From positions 1-8,303 of the forward strand of contig JALVPS010000489.1 in NCBI GenBank assembly GCA_027031685.1: a stretch of DNA of 8,303 nt, written 5' to 3'. Of this stretch, positions 1-6,600 are shown piece by piece. The notes below the pieces were generated by a model. The model saw only the letters and a program-made list of their open reading frames with translations, was not told where the DNA came from and did no database searches. The position numbers and the translations under genes are program-made. How positions within the stretch are numbered: the stretch's first letter is position 1; each line of letters opens with the position of its first letter. This DNA comes from Gammaproteobacteria bacterium. GTDB lineage: Bacteria; Pseudomonadota; Gammaproteobacteria; UWMA-0217.

Positions 1-1043
1 TGGCGCGCGGACCAGTGGCGCTCACGGTGAGCAATACCCGCGCCGGCACGGTGAAGGCCTGCCGGCGGGCCCGGCTGTCGCCGGCCATGGGCGGGCAGAT
101 CGCCCGGCTCACGGTGCGCGAGGGGCAGCCGGTGGCGGCGGGCACGTTGCTGCTGGAGCTGTGGAACGAGGACCTGCGGGCGGAGCTGGCGCACGCCGAG
201 CGCGAGGCGGCGGCCAGCCGGGCGCGGCGCGACGCCACCTGCCTGCGGGCCGAGGTAGCGGAGCGGGAGGCGGACCGGCTGGCCCGGCTGCGCCACAGCG
301 GCGCGGTATCGGCCGAGGCCCTGGACAAGGCGCGTACCAGCGCCCGGGCGGCGCGCGCCGAGTGCCGCGCGGCCGAGGCGGCCTGGCAGGTGAGCCGCAG
401 CCGCGTGGCCATCGCCCGCGCCCGGCTGGAGCGCACCCGCCTGTACGCCCCCTTCGACGGCGTGGTGGCCGAGGTCAACGGCGAGCTAGCCGAGTACGTG
501 ACGCCCTCCCCCGTGGGTGTGGCCACGCCGCCGGCCATCGACCTGATCGACAACCGCTGCTACTACGTGCTGGCGCCCATCGACGAGGTGGACGCACCGC
601 GCGTGCGCGTGGGCCTGCCGGTGCGCATCGGCCTGGACGCCTTCCCCGACCGCCACTTCCAGGGCCGCGTGCGGCGCATCACCGACTACGTGCAGGCCCG
701 CGCCCGCCAGGCGCGCACGGTGGACGTGGAGGTTGCGTTCACGGACCCCGCCGACTACCGCGACCTGCTGCCCGGCTACAGCGCCGACGTGGACGTGATC
801 GTGGCCACCCACGCCGACACCCTGCGCCTGCCCACCGAGGCGGTGGTGGAGTCGCGCTGGGTGTACGTGTTCCACCCGGACACGGGCCGGCTGGAGAAGC
901 GCAGCTTCACGCCCGGCCTGTCCAACTGGGACTGGACCGAGGTGCGCGACGGGCTGCGCGCCGGCGAGCAGGTGGTGACCACCGTGGACCGCGACGGCGT
1001 GCGCGACGGCGCCCTGGCGAATGTGGAGGCCGAAGAGCGGTGA
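1..1043 (+). CDS. Periplasmic adaptor subunit of a MacAB-like efflux system (HlyD/RND adaptor family), 5' end missing
   Basis: This membrane-fusion/adaptor protein would link the inner-membrane ABC transporter encoded just downstream to an outer-membrane channel. The frame is open to the left edge, so the GTG at 15 is probably internal; no signal peptide or membrane anchor is visible, and these should lie upstream. Counting from that GTG, residues about 20-50 form the first half of a lipoyl/barrel-sandwich domain (GGQIARLTVREGQPVAAG), about 51-140 an Ala/Arg/Glu-rich alpha-helical hairpin with its tip near GAVSAEALD (96-104), and about 141-155 the returning half (RLYAPFDGVVAEV). A beta-barrel follows (about 183-265, including PIDEVDAPRVRVG), then a membrane-proximal domain (LRLPTEAVVE, 270-279). 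Four cysteines (16, 76, 117, 182) are unusual for a periplasmic protein. The stop codon overlaps the ATPase start by one base. The family is clear; the substrate is unknown. Confidence 0.9.
   Translation, partial: ARGPVALTVSNTRAGTVKACRRARLSPAMGGQIARLTVREGQPVAAGTLLLELWNEDLRAELAHAEREAAASRARRDATCLRAEVAEREADRLARLRHSGAVSAEALDKARTSARAARAECRAAEAAWQVSRSRVAIARARLERTRLYAPFDGVVAEVNGELAEYVTPSPVGVATPPAIDLIDNRCYYVLAPIDEVDAPRVRVGLPVRIGLDAFPDRHFQGRVRRITDYVQARARQARTVDVEVAFTDPADYRDLLPGYSADVDVIVATHADTLRLPTEAVVESRWVYVFHPDTGRLEKRSFTPGLSNWDWTEVRDGLRAGEQVVTTVDRDGVRDGALANVEAEER
1025..1029 (+). promoter_or_regulatory. Possible Shine-Dalgarno site for the efflux ATPase
   Basis: GGAGG lies 13 bases before the ATG at 1043, inside the 3' end of the adaptor gene. 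The spacing is longer than optimal, and the purine-rich GAAGAG at 1032-1037 is closer, so re-initiation after the overlapping adaptor stop codon probably matters as much as this site. Confidence 0.4.
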
Positions 1044-1732
1044 TGATCGCCCTGGACGATGTGAACCGCGTCTTCCGCGTGGGCGACGAGGCGGTGCACG
1101 CCCTGGACCACGTCACGCTGCACGTGGCCGCCGGCGAGTACCTGGCGGTCATGGGCCCGTCCGGCTCCGGCAAGTCCACCCTGCTGCACATCATCGGCCT
1201 GCTGGACCGGCCCACCAGCGGCCGCTACCGGCTGGACGGGCGCGACACCACCGCGCTGGACGCCACCACCCAGGCGCGGCTGCGCAATCGCCGCATCGGC
1301 TTCGTGTTCCAGGCCTTCCACCTGGTGCCGCGCCTCACCGCCGCCGAGAACGTGGCCCTGCCCATGCTGCTGGCCGGCGTGCCGCGCGCCGAGCGCCGGC
1401 GGCGGGTGGCCGAGGTCCTGGCCCGGCTGGGGCTGGCCGACCGCGCCCACCACCGCCCCCACCAGCTGTCCGGCGGCCAGCGCCAGCGCGTGGCCATCGC
1501 CCGAGCCACCATCATGCGCCCCGCCCTGCTGCTGGCCGACGAGCCCACCGGCAACCTGGACCACGTGGCCGGGCGGGAGGTGATGGAGACCCTGGAGGCC
1601 ATGCACCGCGATGGCATCACCTTGGTGGTAGTCACCCACGACCCGGCCATCGGCCGGCGCGCACCGCGCGTGGTGCACATGCTGGACGGGCGCATCGCCA
1701 GCGACACGCGCCGCGACCATGCGCCCGGCTGA
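1043..1732 (+). CDS. ABC transporter ATPase, MacB/LolD type
   Basis: This 229-residue nucleotide-binding subunit would power the two permeases encoded downstream at the inner membrane. All motifs are intact: Walker A GPSGSGKST (38-46), Q-loop Gln90, signature LSGGQRQR (142-149), Walker B LLLADEPTGNLD (162-173) with catalytic Glu167, and H-loop His199. The run VFQAFHLVPRLTAAENV and the DEPTGNLD motif are typical of the MacB/LolD/FtsE group, whose members drive mechanotransmission-type exporters rather than classical substrate pores. The ATG at 1043 sits in TGATG with the adaptor stop, and the resulting N-terminus (MIALDDVNRVFRVGDEAVHAL) matches where this family normally begins. The 3' end overlaps the first permease by 14 bases. 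The neighbouring adaptor favours export of a small molecule or peptide over lipoprotein release (Lol), but the substrate cannot be read from the sequence. Confidence 0.95.
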   Translation: MIALDDVNRVFRVGDEAVHALDHVTLHVAAGEYLAVMGPSGSGKSTLLHIIGLLDRPTSGRYRLDGRDTTALDATTQARLRNRRIGFVFQAFHLVPRLTAAENVALPMLLAGVPRAERRRRVAEVLARLGLADRAHHRPHQLSGGQRQRVAIARATIMRPALLLADEPTGNLDHVAGREVMETLEAMHRDGITLVVVTHDPAIGRRAPRVVHMLDGRIASDTRRDHAPG

Positions 1733-2930
1733 CGCCCTCGCCTTCGCCCTGCGCGCCCTGGGCGGCTTCCGCCTGCGCAGCGCCCTCATGCTGCTGGCCA
1801 TGGCCATCGCCGTGGCCGCCGTGCTGCTGCTGAGCGGCCTGGGCGAGGGGGCGCGCCGCTACGTGCTGGGCCAGTTCCAGGCGCTGGGCACCAACCTGCT
1901 GGTGGTCATCCCCGGCCGCGCCGAGACCACCGGCGGCCCGCCGCCCCTGGCCGGCGAGACGCCGCGCGACCTGACCCTGGACGACGCCCTGGCCCTGCGC
2001 CGCAACCGCCACGTGCTGGACGTGGCCCCGGTGGTGGTGGGCCAGGCCCCGGTGGCCTGGGGCAACCGCTCGCGGGACACCAACATCATCGGCACCACGC
2101 GCAGCTTCTACCGCCTGCGCAACCTGGCCCTGGGCGCCGGCCGCTTCCTGCCGGCCATCGACCCGCAGGCCGACCTGCCGGTGTGCGTCCTGGGCCGCAC
2201 CGTGGCCCGCGAGCTGTTCGGTGGCCACTCGCCCCTGGGCGAGACGCTGCGCATCGGCGGCCGGCGCTTCCGCGTCATCGGCGTGCTGGCCGAGCAGGGC
2301 CAGGCCCTGGGGGCGGAGATCGACAAGCTGGCCATCATCCCGGTGTCCTCGGCCATGGACCTGTTCGACCGCCGCTCGCTGTTCCGCATCCTGGTGCAGG
2401 CCCGCGACCGGGCCGGCATCGACGGCGCCCGGGGCGAGGTGCTGGCCACCCTGCGCAAGCGCCACGAGGGCGCGGAGGACGTCACCGTGCTCACCCAGGA
2501 CGCCCTGCTCAGCACCTTCGACCGCGTGCTGGCGGCCCTCACCCTGGCGGTGGCCGCCATCGCCGCCATCAGCCTGCTGGTGGCCGGCATCCTCATCATG
2601 AACGTCATGCTGGTGGCGGTGTCGCAGCGGACCGCGGAGATCGGCCTGCTGGCCGCGCTGGGGGCCACGCGCCGCCAGATCCTGGCCCTGTTCCTGCTCG
2701 AGGCCGCCCTGCTGGCGCTGCTGGGCGGCCTGCTGGGGGTGGCCCTGGGCTACGGCGGGCGCGCCCTGCTGGCGCGGCTGGTGCCCGCCTTCCCCCTCGT
2801 CATCCCCGCCTGGGCGCTGGCCGCCGCCCTGGGCACGGCCCTGGCCAGCGGCCTGCTGTTCGGCATCCACCCGGCCCGCCAGGCGGCCCGCCTGGACCCG
2901 GTGGTGGCCCTGGCCGGCGGCCGGCGCTGA
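1719..2930 (+). CDS. ABC transporter permease, MacB/FtsX type (first of two)
   Basis: This 403-residue inner-membrane subunit has the MacB layout: an N-terminal membrane helix (about 21-41), a large periplasmic MacB core domain (about 45-265), and three C-terminal helices (about 273-301, 321-345, 362-384). Family marks are GTNLLVVIPG soon after helix 1, the coupling segment EIGLLAALGATRRQ between helices 2 and 3 (residues 313-320 are ALGATRRQ), and the C-terminal ARLDPVVAL. MacB itself fuses ATPase and permease; here they are separate genes. The ATG at 1719 lies inside the ATPase gene (14-base overlap) with no clear Shine-Dalgarno site, so translation is probably coupled. It is a paralogue of the permease at 2935 with the same organisation, so the two probably form a heterodimer. 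Confidence 0.93.
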   Translation: MRPADALAFALRALGGFRLRSALMLLAMAIAVAAVLLLSGLGEGARRYVLGQFQALGTNLLVVIPGRAETTGGPPPLAGETPRDLTLDDALALRRNRHVLDVAPVVVGQAPVAWGNRSRDTNIIGTTRSFYRLRNLALGAGRFLPAIDPQADLPVCVLGRTVARELFGGHSPLGETLRIGGRRFRVIGVLAEQGQALGAEIDKLAIIPVSSAMDLFDRRSLFRILVQARDRAGIDGARGEVLATLRKRHEGAEDVTVLTQDALLSTFDRVLAALTLAVAAIAAISLLVAGILIMNVMLVAVSQRTAEIGLLAALGATRRQILALFLLEAALLALLGGLLGVALGYGGRALLARLVPAFPLVIPAWALAAALGTALASGLLFGIHPARQAARLDPVVALAGGRR

Positions 2931-2934
2931 CGCC

Positions 2935-4131
2935 ATGCGCGCCACCGACGCCCTCCGCCTCACCGCCGGCGCCGTCACCGCACAGCGCAAGCGCAGCCTG
3001 CTCACCGTGCTGTCCATCGCCGTGGGCATCGCCGCCGTGGTGCTGCTCACGGCCCTGGGCAAGGGGCTGCAGCGCTTCGTACTGGCCGAGTTCACCCAGT
3101 TCGGCACTCACCTGCTGGCGGTGGTGCCGGGCAAGGCCACCACCCTGGGCATCTCCGGCGCCGTGCTGGGCACGGTGCGCCCACTGACGGTGGACGACGC
3201 CGCCGCCCTGCGCCGCGTGCCGGGGGTGCTGGCCACCAGCTCGCTGGTGATGGGCAACGTGAAGGTGGAGGCGGGCCGGCGCGGGCGGCGCACCACGGTG
3301 TACGGGGTGGGCGCGGCCCTGCCCGAGGTGTGGCAGTTCCCGGTGGCCAGCGGCCGCTTCCTGCCCGACGAGCCGGGCCACATGCCGCGCCCGCTGGCGG
3401 TCATCGGCAGCCGCGTGCACCGCGAGCTATTCCCCGGCCGCAGCCCGCTCGGTCAGCGCCTGCGCGTGGCGGGCGACGCCTACCGGGTGATCGGCGTGAT
3501 GCGCAGCAAGGGGCAGATGCTGGGCTTCGACCTGGACGACGCGGTGTACATCCCGGCCGAGCGCGCCCTGGCCCTGTTCAATCGCAACTCGCTGATGGAG
3601 ATCGACGTGCTCTACCAGCCGGGGCTGGACGCCGACCGCATGGCCGAGCGGATCCGGCGGCGGCTGGTGGCGCGCCACGGGCGGGAGGACTTCACCATCA
3701 TCACCCAGGAGGCCTTCCTGGACGTGCTGGGCGACATCCTGGGCATCCTCACCCTGGCGGTGGGCGGCATCGGCGGCATCTCGCTGCTGGTGGGGGCCAT
3801 CGGCATCCTCACCATCATGACCATCGCCGTGCACGAACGGGTGCCGGAGATCGGCCTGCTCATGGCCCTGGGGGCCACCCGCCGCCAGGTGCGCTGGCTG
3901 TTCCTGGGCGAGGCGGTGGCGCTGGCCACGCTGGGCGGCGTGCTGGGGCTGGCCCTGGGCGCCGGCGGGGCCTGGCTGATCGGCGCCCTCACCCCCATCC
4001 CGGCCCACCTCTCGCCCGGCTTCACCGCGCTGGCCGTGTTGCTGGCCGTGGCCGTGGGCCTGCTAGCCGGCGTGCTGCCGGCGCAGCGCGCCGCCCGCCT
4101 CGACCCGGTGGTGGCCCTGCGCGGCGAGTGA
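2935..4131 (+). CDS. ABC transporter permease, MacB/FtsX type (second of two)
   Basis: This is a 398-residue inner-membrane permease with the same four-helix MacB/FtsX plan as its upstream neighbour: helix 1 at about 20-42, a periplasmic core domain (about 45-262), and helices at about 271-298, 321-345 and 361-381. Shared motifs are GTHLLAVVPG, EIGLLMALGATRRQ (ALGATRRQ at 311-318) and ARLDPVVAL near the C-terminus. It starts 4 bases after the previous stop without a recognisable ribosome-binding site, so it is likely translated by re-initiation. The two permeases begin alike (MRPADAL and MRATDAL) and stay collinear to the end, which points to tandem gene duplication followed by divergence. 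The last codons (LRGE, stop) form the left arm of the inverted repeat at 4116-4153. It ends 9 bases from the convergent carbonic anhydrase stop codon. Confidence 0.93.
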   Translation: MRATDALRLTAGAVTAQRKRSLLTVLSIAVGIAAVVLLTALGKGLQRFVLAEFTQFGTHLLAVVPGKATTLGISGAVLGTVRPLTVDDAAALRRVPGVLATSSLVMGNVKVEAGRRGRRTTVYGVGAALPEVWQFPVASGRFLPDEPGHMPRPLAVIGSRVHRELFPGRSPLGQRLRVAGDAYRVIGVMRSKGQMLGFDLDDAVYIPAERALALFNRNSLMEIDVLYQPGLDADRMAERIRRRLVARHGREDFTIITQEAFLDVLGDILGILTLAVGGIGGISLLVGAIGILTIMTIAVHERVPEIGLLMALGATRRQVRWLFLGEAVALATLGGVLGLALGAGGAWLIGALTPIPAHLSPGFTALAVLLAVAVGLLAGVLPAQRAARLDPVVALRGE

Positions 4132-4153
4132 GCCGGGAGCTCAGCCGCGCAGG
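4116..4153. terminator. Inverted repeat spanning both convergent stop codons; candidate shared 3'-end hairpin
   Basis: The 10-base arm at 4116-4125 is the exact reverse complement of 4144-4153. Inside it, TGAGC at 4129-4133 pairs exactly with GCTCA at 4139-4143, leaving a 5-base loop (4134-4138) and a 3-base bulge (4126-4128) on the left side only. The structure contains both stop codons (plus strand 4129-4131, minus strand 4141-4143) and the whole 9-base intergenic gap. It lacks a T-run on either side, so it is not a classical intrinsic terminator. It could pause polymerase, work with Rho, or protect the 3' ends of both messages. Paired arms are seen directly; the function is inferred. Confidence 0.55.
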
Positions 4154-4773
4154 CGGTGCAGGGCGCGGATGTCCTGCGGCCCGCTGGCGGTCACGTCCAG
4201 GTCGCGCAGGATGCCGTCGTGGATACCGTAGATCCAGCCGTGCACGTGCAGGGCCTGGCCGCGCCGCCAGGCGTCCTGCACGATGGTGGTGTGGCACACG
4301 TTGGCCACCTGCTCCATCACGTTCAGCTCGCACAGCCGGTCCACGCGCGCCTCGAAGTCGTCGATGGCCTCCAGCTCCGCTTCGTGCAGGCGGTGCACGT
4401 CGCGCAGATGGCGCAGCCAGTTGTCGATCAGGCCGTGGGGGCGGTTCTCCAGCGAGGCGCGCACGCCGCCGCAGCCGTAGTGGCCGCACACGATGACGTG
4501 GCGCACGCGCAGCACGTCCACCGCGTACTGCAGCACCGACAGGCAGTTGAGATCGGTGTGCACCACTACGTTGGCGATGTTGCGGTGCACGAAAATCTCG
4601 CCCGGCAGCAGGTCCACGATCTCGTTGGCCGGCACGCGCGAGTCGGCGCAGCCGATCCACAGGTATTCGGGGGCCTGCTGGCGGGCCAGGCGGGCAAAGA
4701 AGTCCGGCTGGCGGGCCTTGATGGCCTCCGCCCAGCGCAGGTTGTTGGCGAACAGATGGGGCAGTTTCTTCAC
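4141..4773 (-). CDS. can: Beta-class carbonic anhydrase, Can-like (type II)
   Basis: This 210-residue cytoplasmic zinc enzyme interconverts CO2 and bicarbonate. Zinc ligands Cys42, His98 and Cys101, plus Asp44 of the Asp44-Arg46 dyad, fall in WIGCADSRVP and CGHYGCGG at exactly the numbering of E. coli Can. This supports the GTG start at 4773 even though the frame stays open further upstream. Trp39, Arg64 and Tyr182 correspond to the Trp39/Arg64/Tyr181 pocket of the type II enzymes of E. coli and Haemophilus, which binds bicarbonate at a non-catalytic site and shuts the enzyme at low pH. ELNVMEQV and HGWIYGIHDG are further family hallmarks. There is no signal peptide. It is last in the feoB-feoC-hmuU-hmuV-can series, 7 bases after hmuV, so it is probably co-transcribed with iron uptake genes. 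The link may be bicarbonate supply or pH control, but that is conjecture. Confidence 0.97.
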   Translation of the reverse strand: MKKLPHLFANNLRWAEAIKARQPDFFARLARQQAPEYLWIGCADSRVPANEIVDLLPGEIFVHRNIANVVVHTDLNCLSVLQYAVDVLRVRHVIVCGHYGCGGVRASLENRPHGLIDNWLRHLRDVHRLHEAELEAIDDFEARVDRLCELNVMEQVANVCHTTIVQDAWRRGQALHVHGWIYGIHDGILRDLDVTASGPQDIRALHRLRG

Positions 4774-4780
4774 GACGGGT

Positions 4781-5584
4781 TCACTCCTCGGGCACGGCGG
4801 CCGACGCCTCGCGCGGCAGAATGCAGGGACGCTCGCTGCCGGGCGGCCGCACGATGCGCACCGGCAGGCCGAACACGCGCTCGATGCGCGCGGCGGACAG
4901 GGCGGCGGCTGGGGCGTCGAGGACGACCAGCCGGCCGCCGTCCAGCATCGCCACGCGGTCCGCGTAGCGCGCCGCCAGATTGAGATCATGCAGCACCACG
5001 GCCACCGACCAGCCGCGCGTCGCCGTCTGGCGGCGCAGCATGGCCAGCAGGCCGTGCTGGTGGCGCAGGTCCTGGGCGGCGGTGGGCTCGTCCAGCAGCA
5101 GACAGTGGGCCGGCCCGGCGCCGGCCAGGGCCTGGCACAGCACGCGCGCCAGCTGGGCGCGCTGCCGCTCGCCGCCGGACAGGGTGGTGTACGTGCGCCC
5201 GGCCAGGTGGGCCACATCGGCCAGATCGAGGGCCTCTGCCAGCCACTCGGCATGGCGGGCGCGGTCCCGCCCTGCGGCGGCGAGGCCGAAGGCGGCCACC
5301 TCGCGCACCGTGAACGGGAAGGCCAGCCTGGGGCTCTGCGGCAGCACGGCGCGCTGCCCGGCCAGCGCCAGCGGCGACCAGTCGTCGAGCGGCCGGCCGC
5401 CCAGGGTGACGCGGCCCGCCTGCGGCGTCCAGTCGCCGGCCAGGCAGCGTAGCAGGCTGGACTTGCCCGCCCCGTTGGGGCCCACCACGGCCAGCAGCTC
5501 GCCCGGCCCCAGCGCCAGGCTGACCTCGCGCAGCACCCAGCGCCGGCCACGGCGCAGGCTGACGGCCTCGGCGCGCAGGGTCAC
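4781..5584 (-). CDS. hmuV: Heme ABC transporter ATP-binding protein, HmuV type
   Basis: This 267-residue cytoplasmic ATPase would energise heme import through the permease encoded just upstream. Motifs: Walker A GPNGAGKSS (35-43, with Ser instead of the usual final Thr), Q-loop Gln83 in AVLPQSPRLAFPFTVREV, signature LSGGERQR (135-142), Walker B LLLDEPT (162-168) and H-loop His199 in VVLHDLNLAARYADRV. The LPQS.RLAFPFTV run, DLRHQHGLL and LHDLNLAARYAD are characteristic of HmuV rather than of the siderophore ATPases FepC/FecE. The D-loop reads AAQD (169-172) where AALD is usual. The GTG at 5584 overlaps the hmuU stop as GTGA and places the N-terminus as in relatives. Its last codons supply the ribosome-binding site of can. 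Siderophore or cobalamin transport is the alternative, less likely from the motifs. Confidence 0.92.
   Translation of the reverse strand: MTLRAEAVSLRRGRRWVLREVSLALGPGELLAVVGPNGAGKSSLLRCLAGDWTPQAGRVTLGGRPLDDWSPLALAGQRAVLPQSPRLAFPFTVREVAAFGLAAAGRDRARHAEWLAEALDLADVAHLAGRTYTTLSGGERQRAQLARVLCQALAGAGPAHCLLLDEPTAAQDLRHQHGLLAMLRRQTATRGWSVAVVLHDLNLAARYADRVAMLDGGRLVVLDAPAAALSAARIERVFGLPVRIVRPPGSERPCILPREASAAVPEE
4784..4789 (-). promoter_or_regulatory. Ribosome-binding site supporting the GTG start of can
   Basis: On the minus strand GAGGAG, the last two codons of hmuV, is followed by the hmuV stop TGA and then by the GTG of can, a spacing of 10 bases. It is the clearest Shine-Dalgarno site in the minus-strand operon and decides the can start, since no ATG lies nearby in frame. 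The spacing is a little long, so coupling to hmuV termination probably helps. Confidence 0.6.
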
Positions 5585-6600
5585 GACAGCAACCGCCCGC
5601 GCTGGCCCAGCAACAGGGCGAAGAAGAACGGCCCGCCCACCAGGGCGGTGAGCAGGCCCACCGGCAGCTCGGCCGGCGCCGCCAGCTGGCGCGCCAGGGT
5701 GTCGGCCGCCACCAGCAGCAGCGCCCCCAGCAGGGCGGCGCCGGGCAGCAGCACGCGGTGGTCCGGCCCGCCGGTGAGGCGCAGCAGGTGCGGCACCACC
5801 AGGCCCACGAAGCCGATCACCCCGGCCGCCGCCACGCTCACGCCCACCATGAGCGCCGTGGCCAGCACCACGCCCCGCTTGAGGCGCTCCACCGCCACCC
5901 CCAGATGCCCCGCCTCGGCCTCGCCCAGCAGCAGCAGGTTGAGGGCCGGCGCGGCGCGCAGCAGCCCCGCCAGCGGCACCAGCACGCCCAGCACGCACAG
6001 GACCACGGTGGGCCAGCCGGCGCCGGCGAAGCTGCCCAGCAGCCACAGGGTGAGGGCGCGCAGGGCGGGGTCGTCGGCGACCCAGGCCAGCAGCCCGGTG
6101 CAGGCCCCCACCAGGGCGTTGATGGCCACGCCGGCCAGCAGCAGGGTGGCCACCTGCACCACGCCGTCCACCCGCGCCAGGCGCATCACCGCCAGGGTGG
6201 TGAGCAGGCCGCCGGCGCTGGCCGCCAGGGCCAGCGGCGACAGGGCGCCCAGGCCCAGCGCCAGCCCGCCGCCGGCGACGATGACCAGCGCCGCCCCCAG
6301 GGCCGCGCCGGCCGACACGCCGATCAGGGCCGGTTCGGCCAGCGGGTTGCGGAACAGGGCCTGCAGGGCGGCCCCGGCGCCGGCCAGGCCGGCCCCCACC
6401 AGGGCGGCGGTGAGCACGCGCGGCAGGCGCAGCTCGACCACTACCAGGCGCTCGGGCCCGGTCAGGGCGGCGGGGTGCAACAGGTGGGACCAGGGCACGG
6501 CGATCTGGCCGCTGCCCAGGGCCAGCACGGTCACGGCCAGCAGGGCCAGGCCCAGGGCGGGCAGCACGAACCGGGGCGGCAGGCGCCGGGGCTCAGCCAT
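5581..6600 (-). CDS. hmuU: Heme ABC transporter permease, HmuU type (FecCD family)
   Basis: This is a 339-residue, Ala/Leu/Gly-rich inner-membrane permease; the family normally has ten helices per subunit and works as a homodimer with two HmuV. Family motifs in order: RLPR (58-61), LQALFRNPLAEPALIGVSAGA (around 79-99), the cytoplasmic coupling segment LGEAEAGHLGVAVERLKR (middle third), GFVGLVVPHLLR (263-274) followed by PDHRVLLPG, PAELPVG (309-315) and GGPFFFALL (322-330). The coupling segment and PDHRVLLPG agree best with HmuU heme permeases. The ATG at 6600 lies inside feoC (8-base overlap) without a strong ribosome-binding site. The stop overlaps hmuV by 4 bases. No substrate-binding protein (HmuT) is adjacent, which is odd because such importers need one; it must be encoded elsewhere. 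Confidence 0.93.
   Translation of the reverse strand: MAEPRRLPPRFVLPALGLALLAVTVLALGSGQIAVPWSHLLHPAALTGPERLVVVELRLPRVLTAALVGAGLAGAGAALQALFRNPLAEPALIGVSAGAALGAALVIVAGGGLALGLGALSPLALAASAGGLLTTLAVMRLARVDGVVQVATLLLAGVAINALVGACTGLLAWVADDPALRALTLWLLGSFAGAGWPTVVLCVLGVLVPLAGLLRAAPALNLLLLGEAEAGHLGVAVERLKRGVVLATALMVGVSVAAAGVIGFVGLVVPHLLRLTGGPDHRVLLPGAALLGALLLVAADTLARQLAAPAELPVGLLTALVGGPFFFALLLGQRGRLLS

Noticed and set aside
15..17. GTG as the true start of the adaptor protein
   Set aside because: The frame stays open to the window edge, and the protein from this GTG begins inside the family's conserved region without signal peptide or membrane anchor, so the gene almost surely starts to the left.
776..1807. 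Long minus-strand frame opposite the ATPase
   Set aside because: Low-complexity His/Gln/Gly/Ala composition with no motif; the plus strand has a complete ABC ATPase.
2911..2930. GGCCGGC-rich stretch at the junction of the two permease genes as a hairpin or regulator
   Set aside because: The short GCCGGC units are adjacent direct copies with too little loop, and they are explained by Ala/Gly/Arg codons at the end of the gene.
1632..3107. Long minus-strand frame rich in Gln, Gly and Ala opposite the permease genes
   Set aside because: It is the antisense of CTG/GCC codons in a high-GC gene (CTG read as CAG). It has no recognisable domain, and the opposite strand has clear MacB/FtsX motifs.
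4141..5550. One long minus-strand reading frame that would fuse an extra N-terminal region to the carbonic anhydrase
   Set aside because: The upstream part is the out-of-frame shadow of hmuV, with a Trp/Cys/Arg-rich composition and no domain. The GTG at 4773 reproduces the residue numbering of E. coli Can.
4781..6046. An N-terminally extended HmuV starting at 6046
   Set aside because: The extension runs in the wrong frame through hmuU and is Gly/Ala/Arg low-complexity. The GTG at 5584 overlapping the hmuU stop gives the normal family length.
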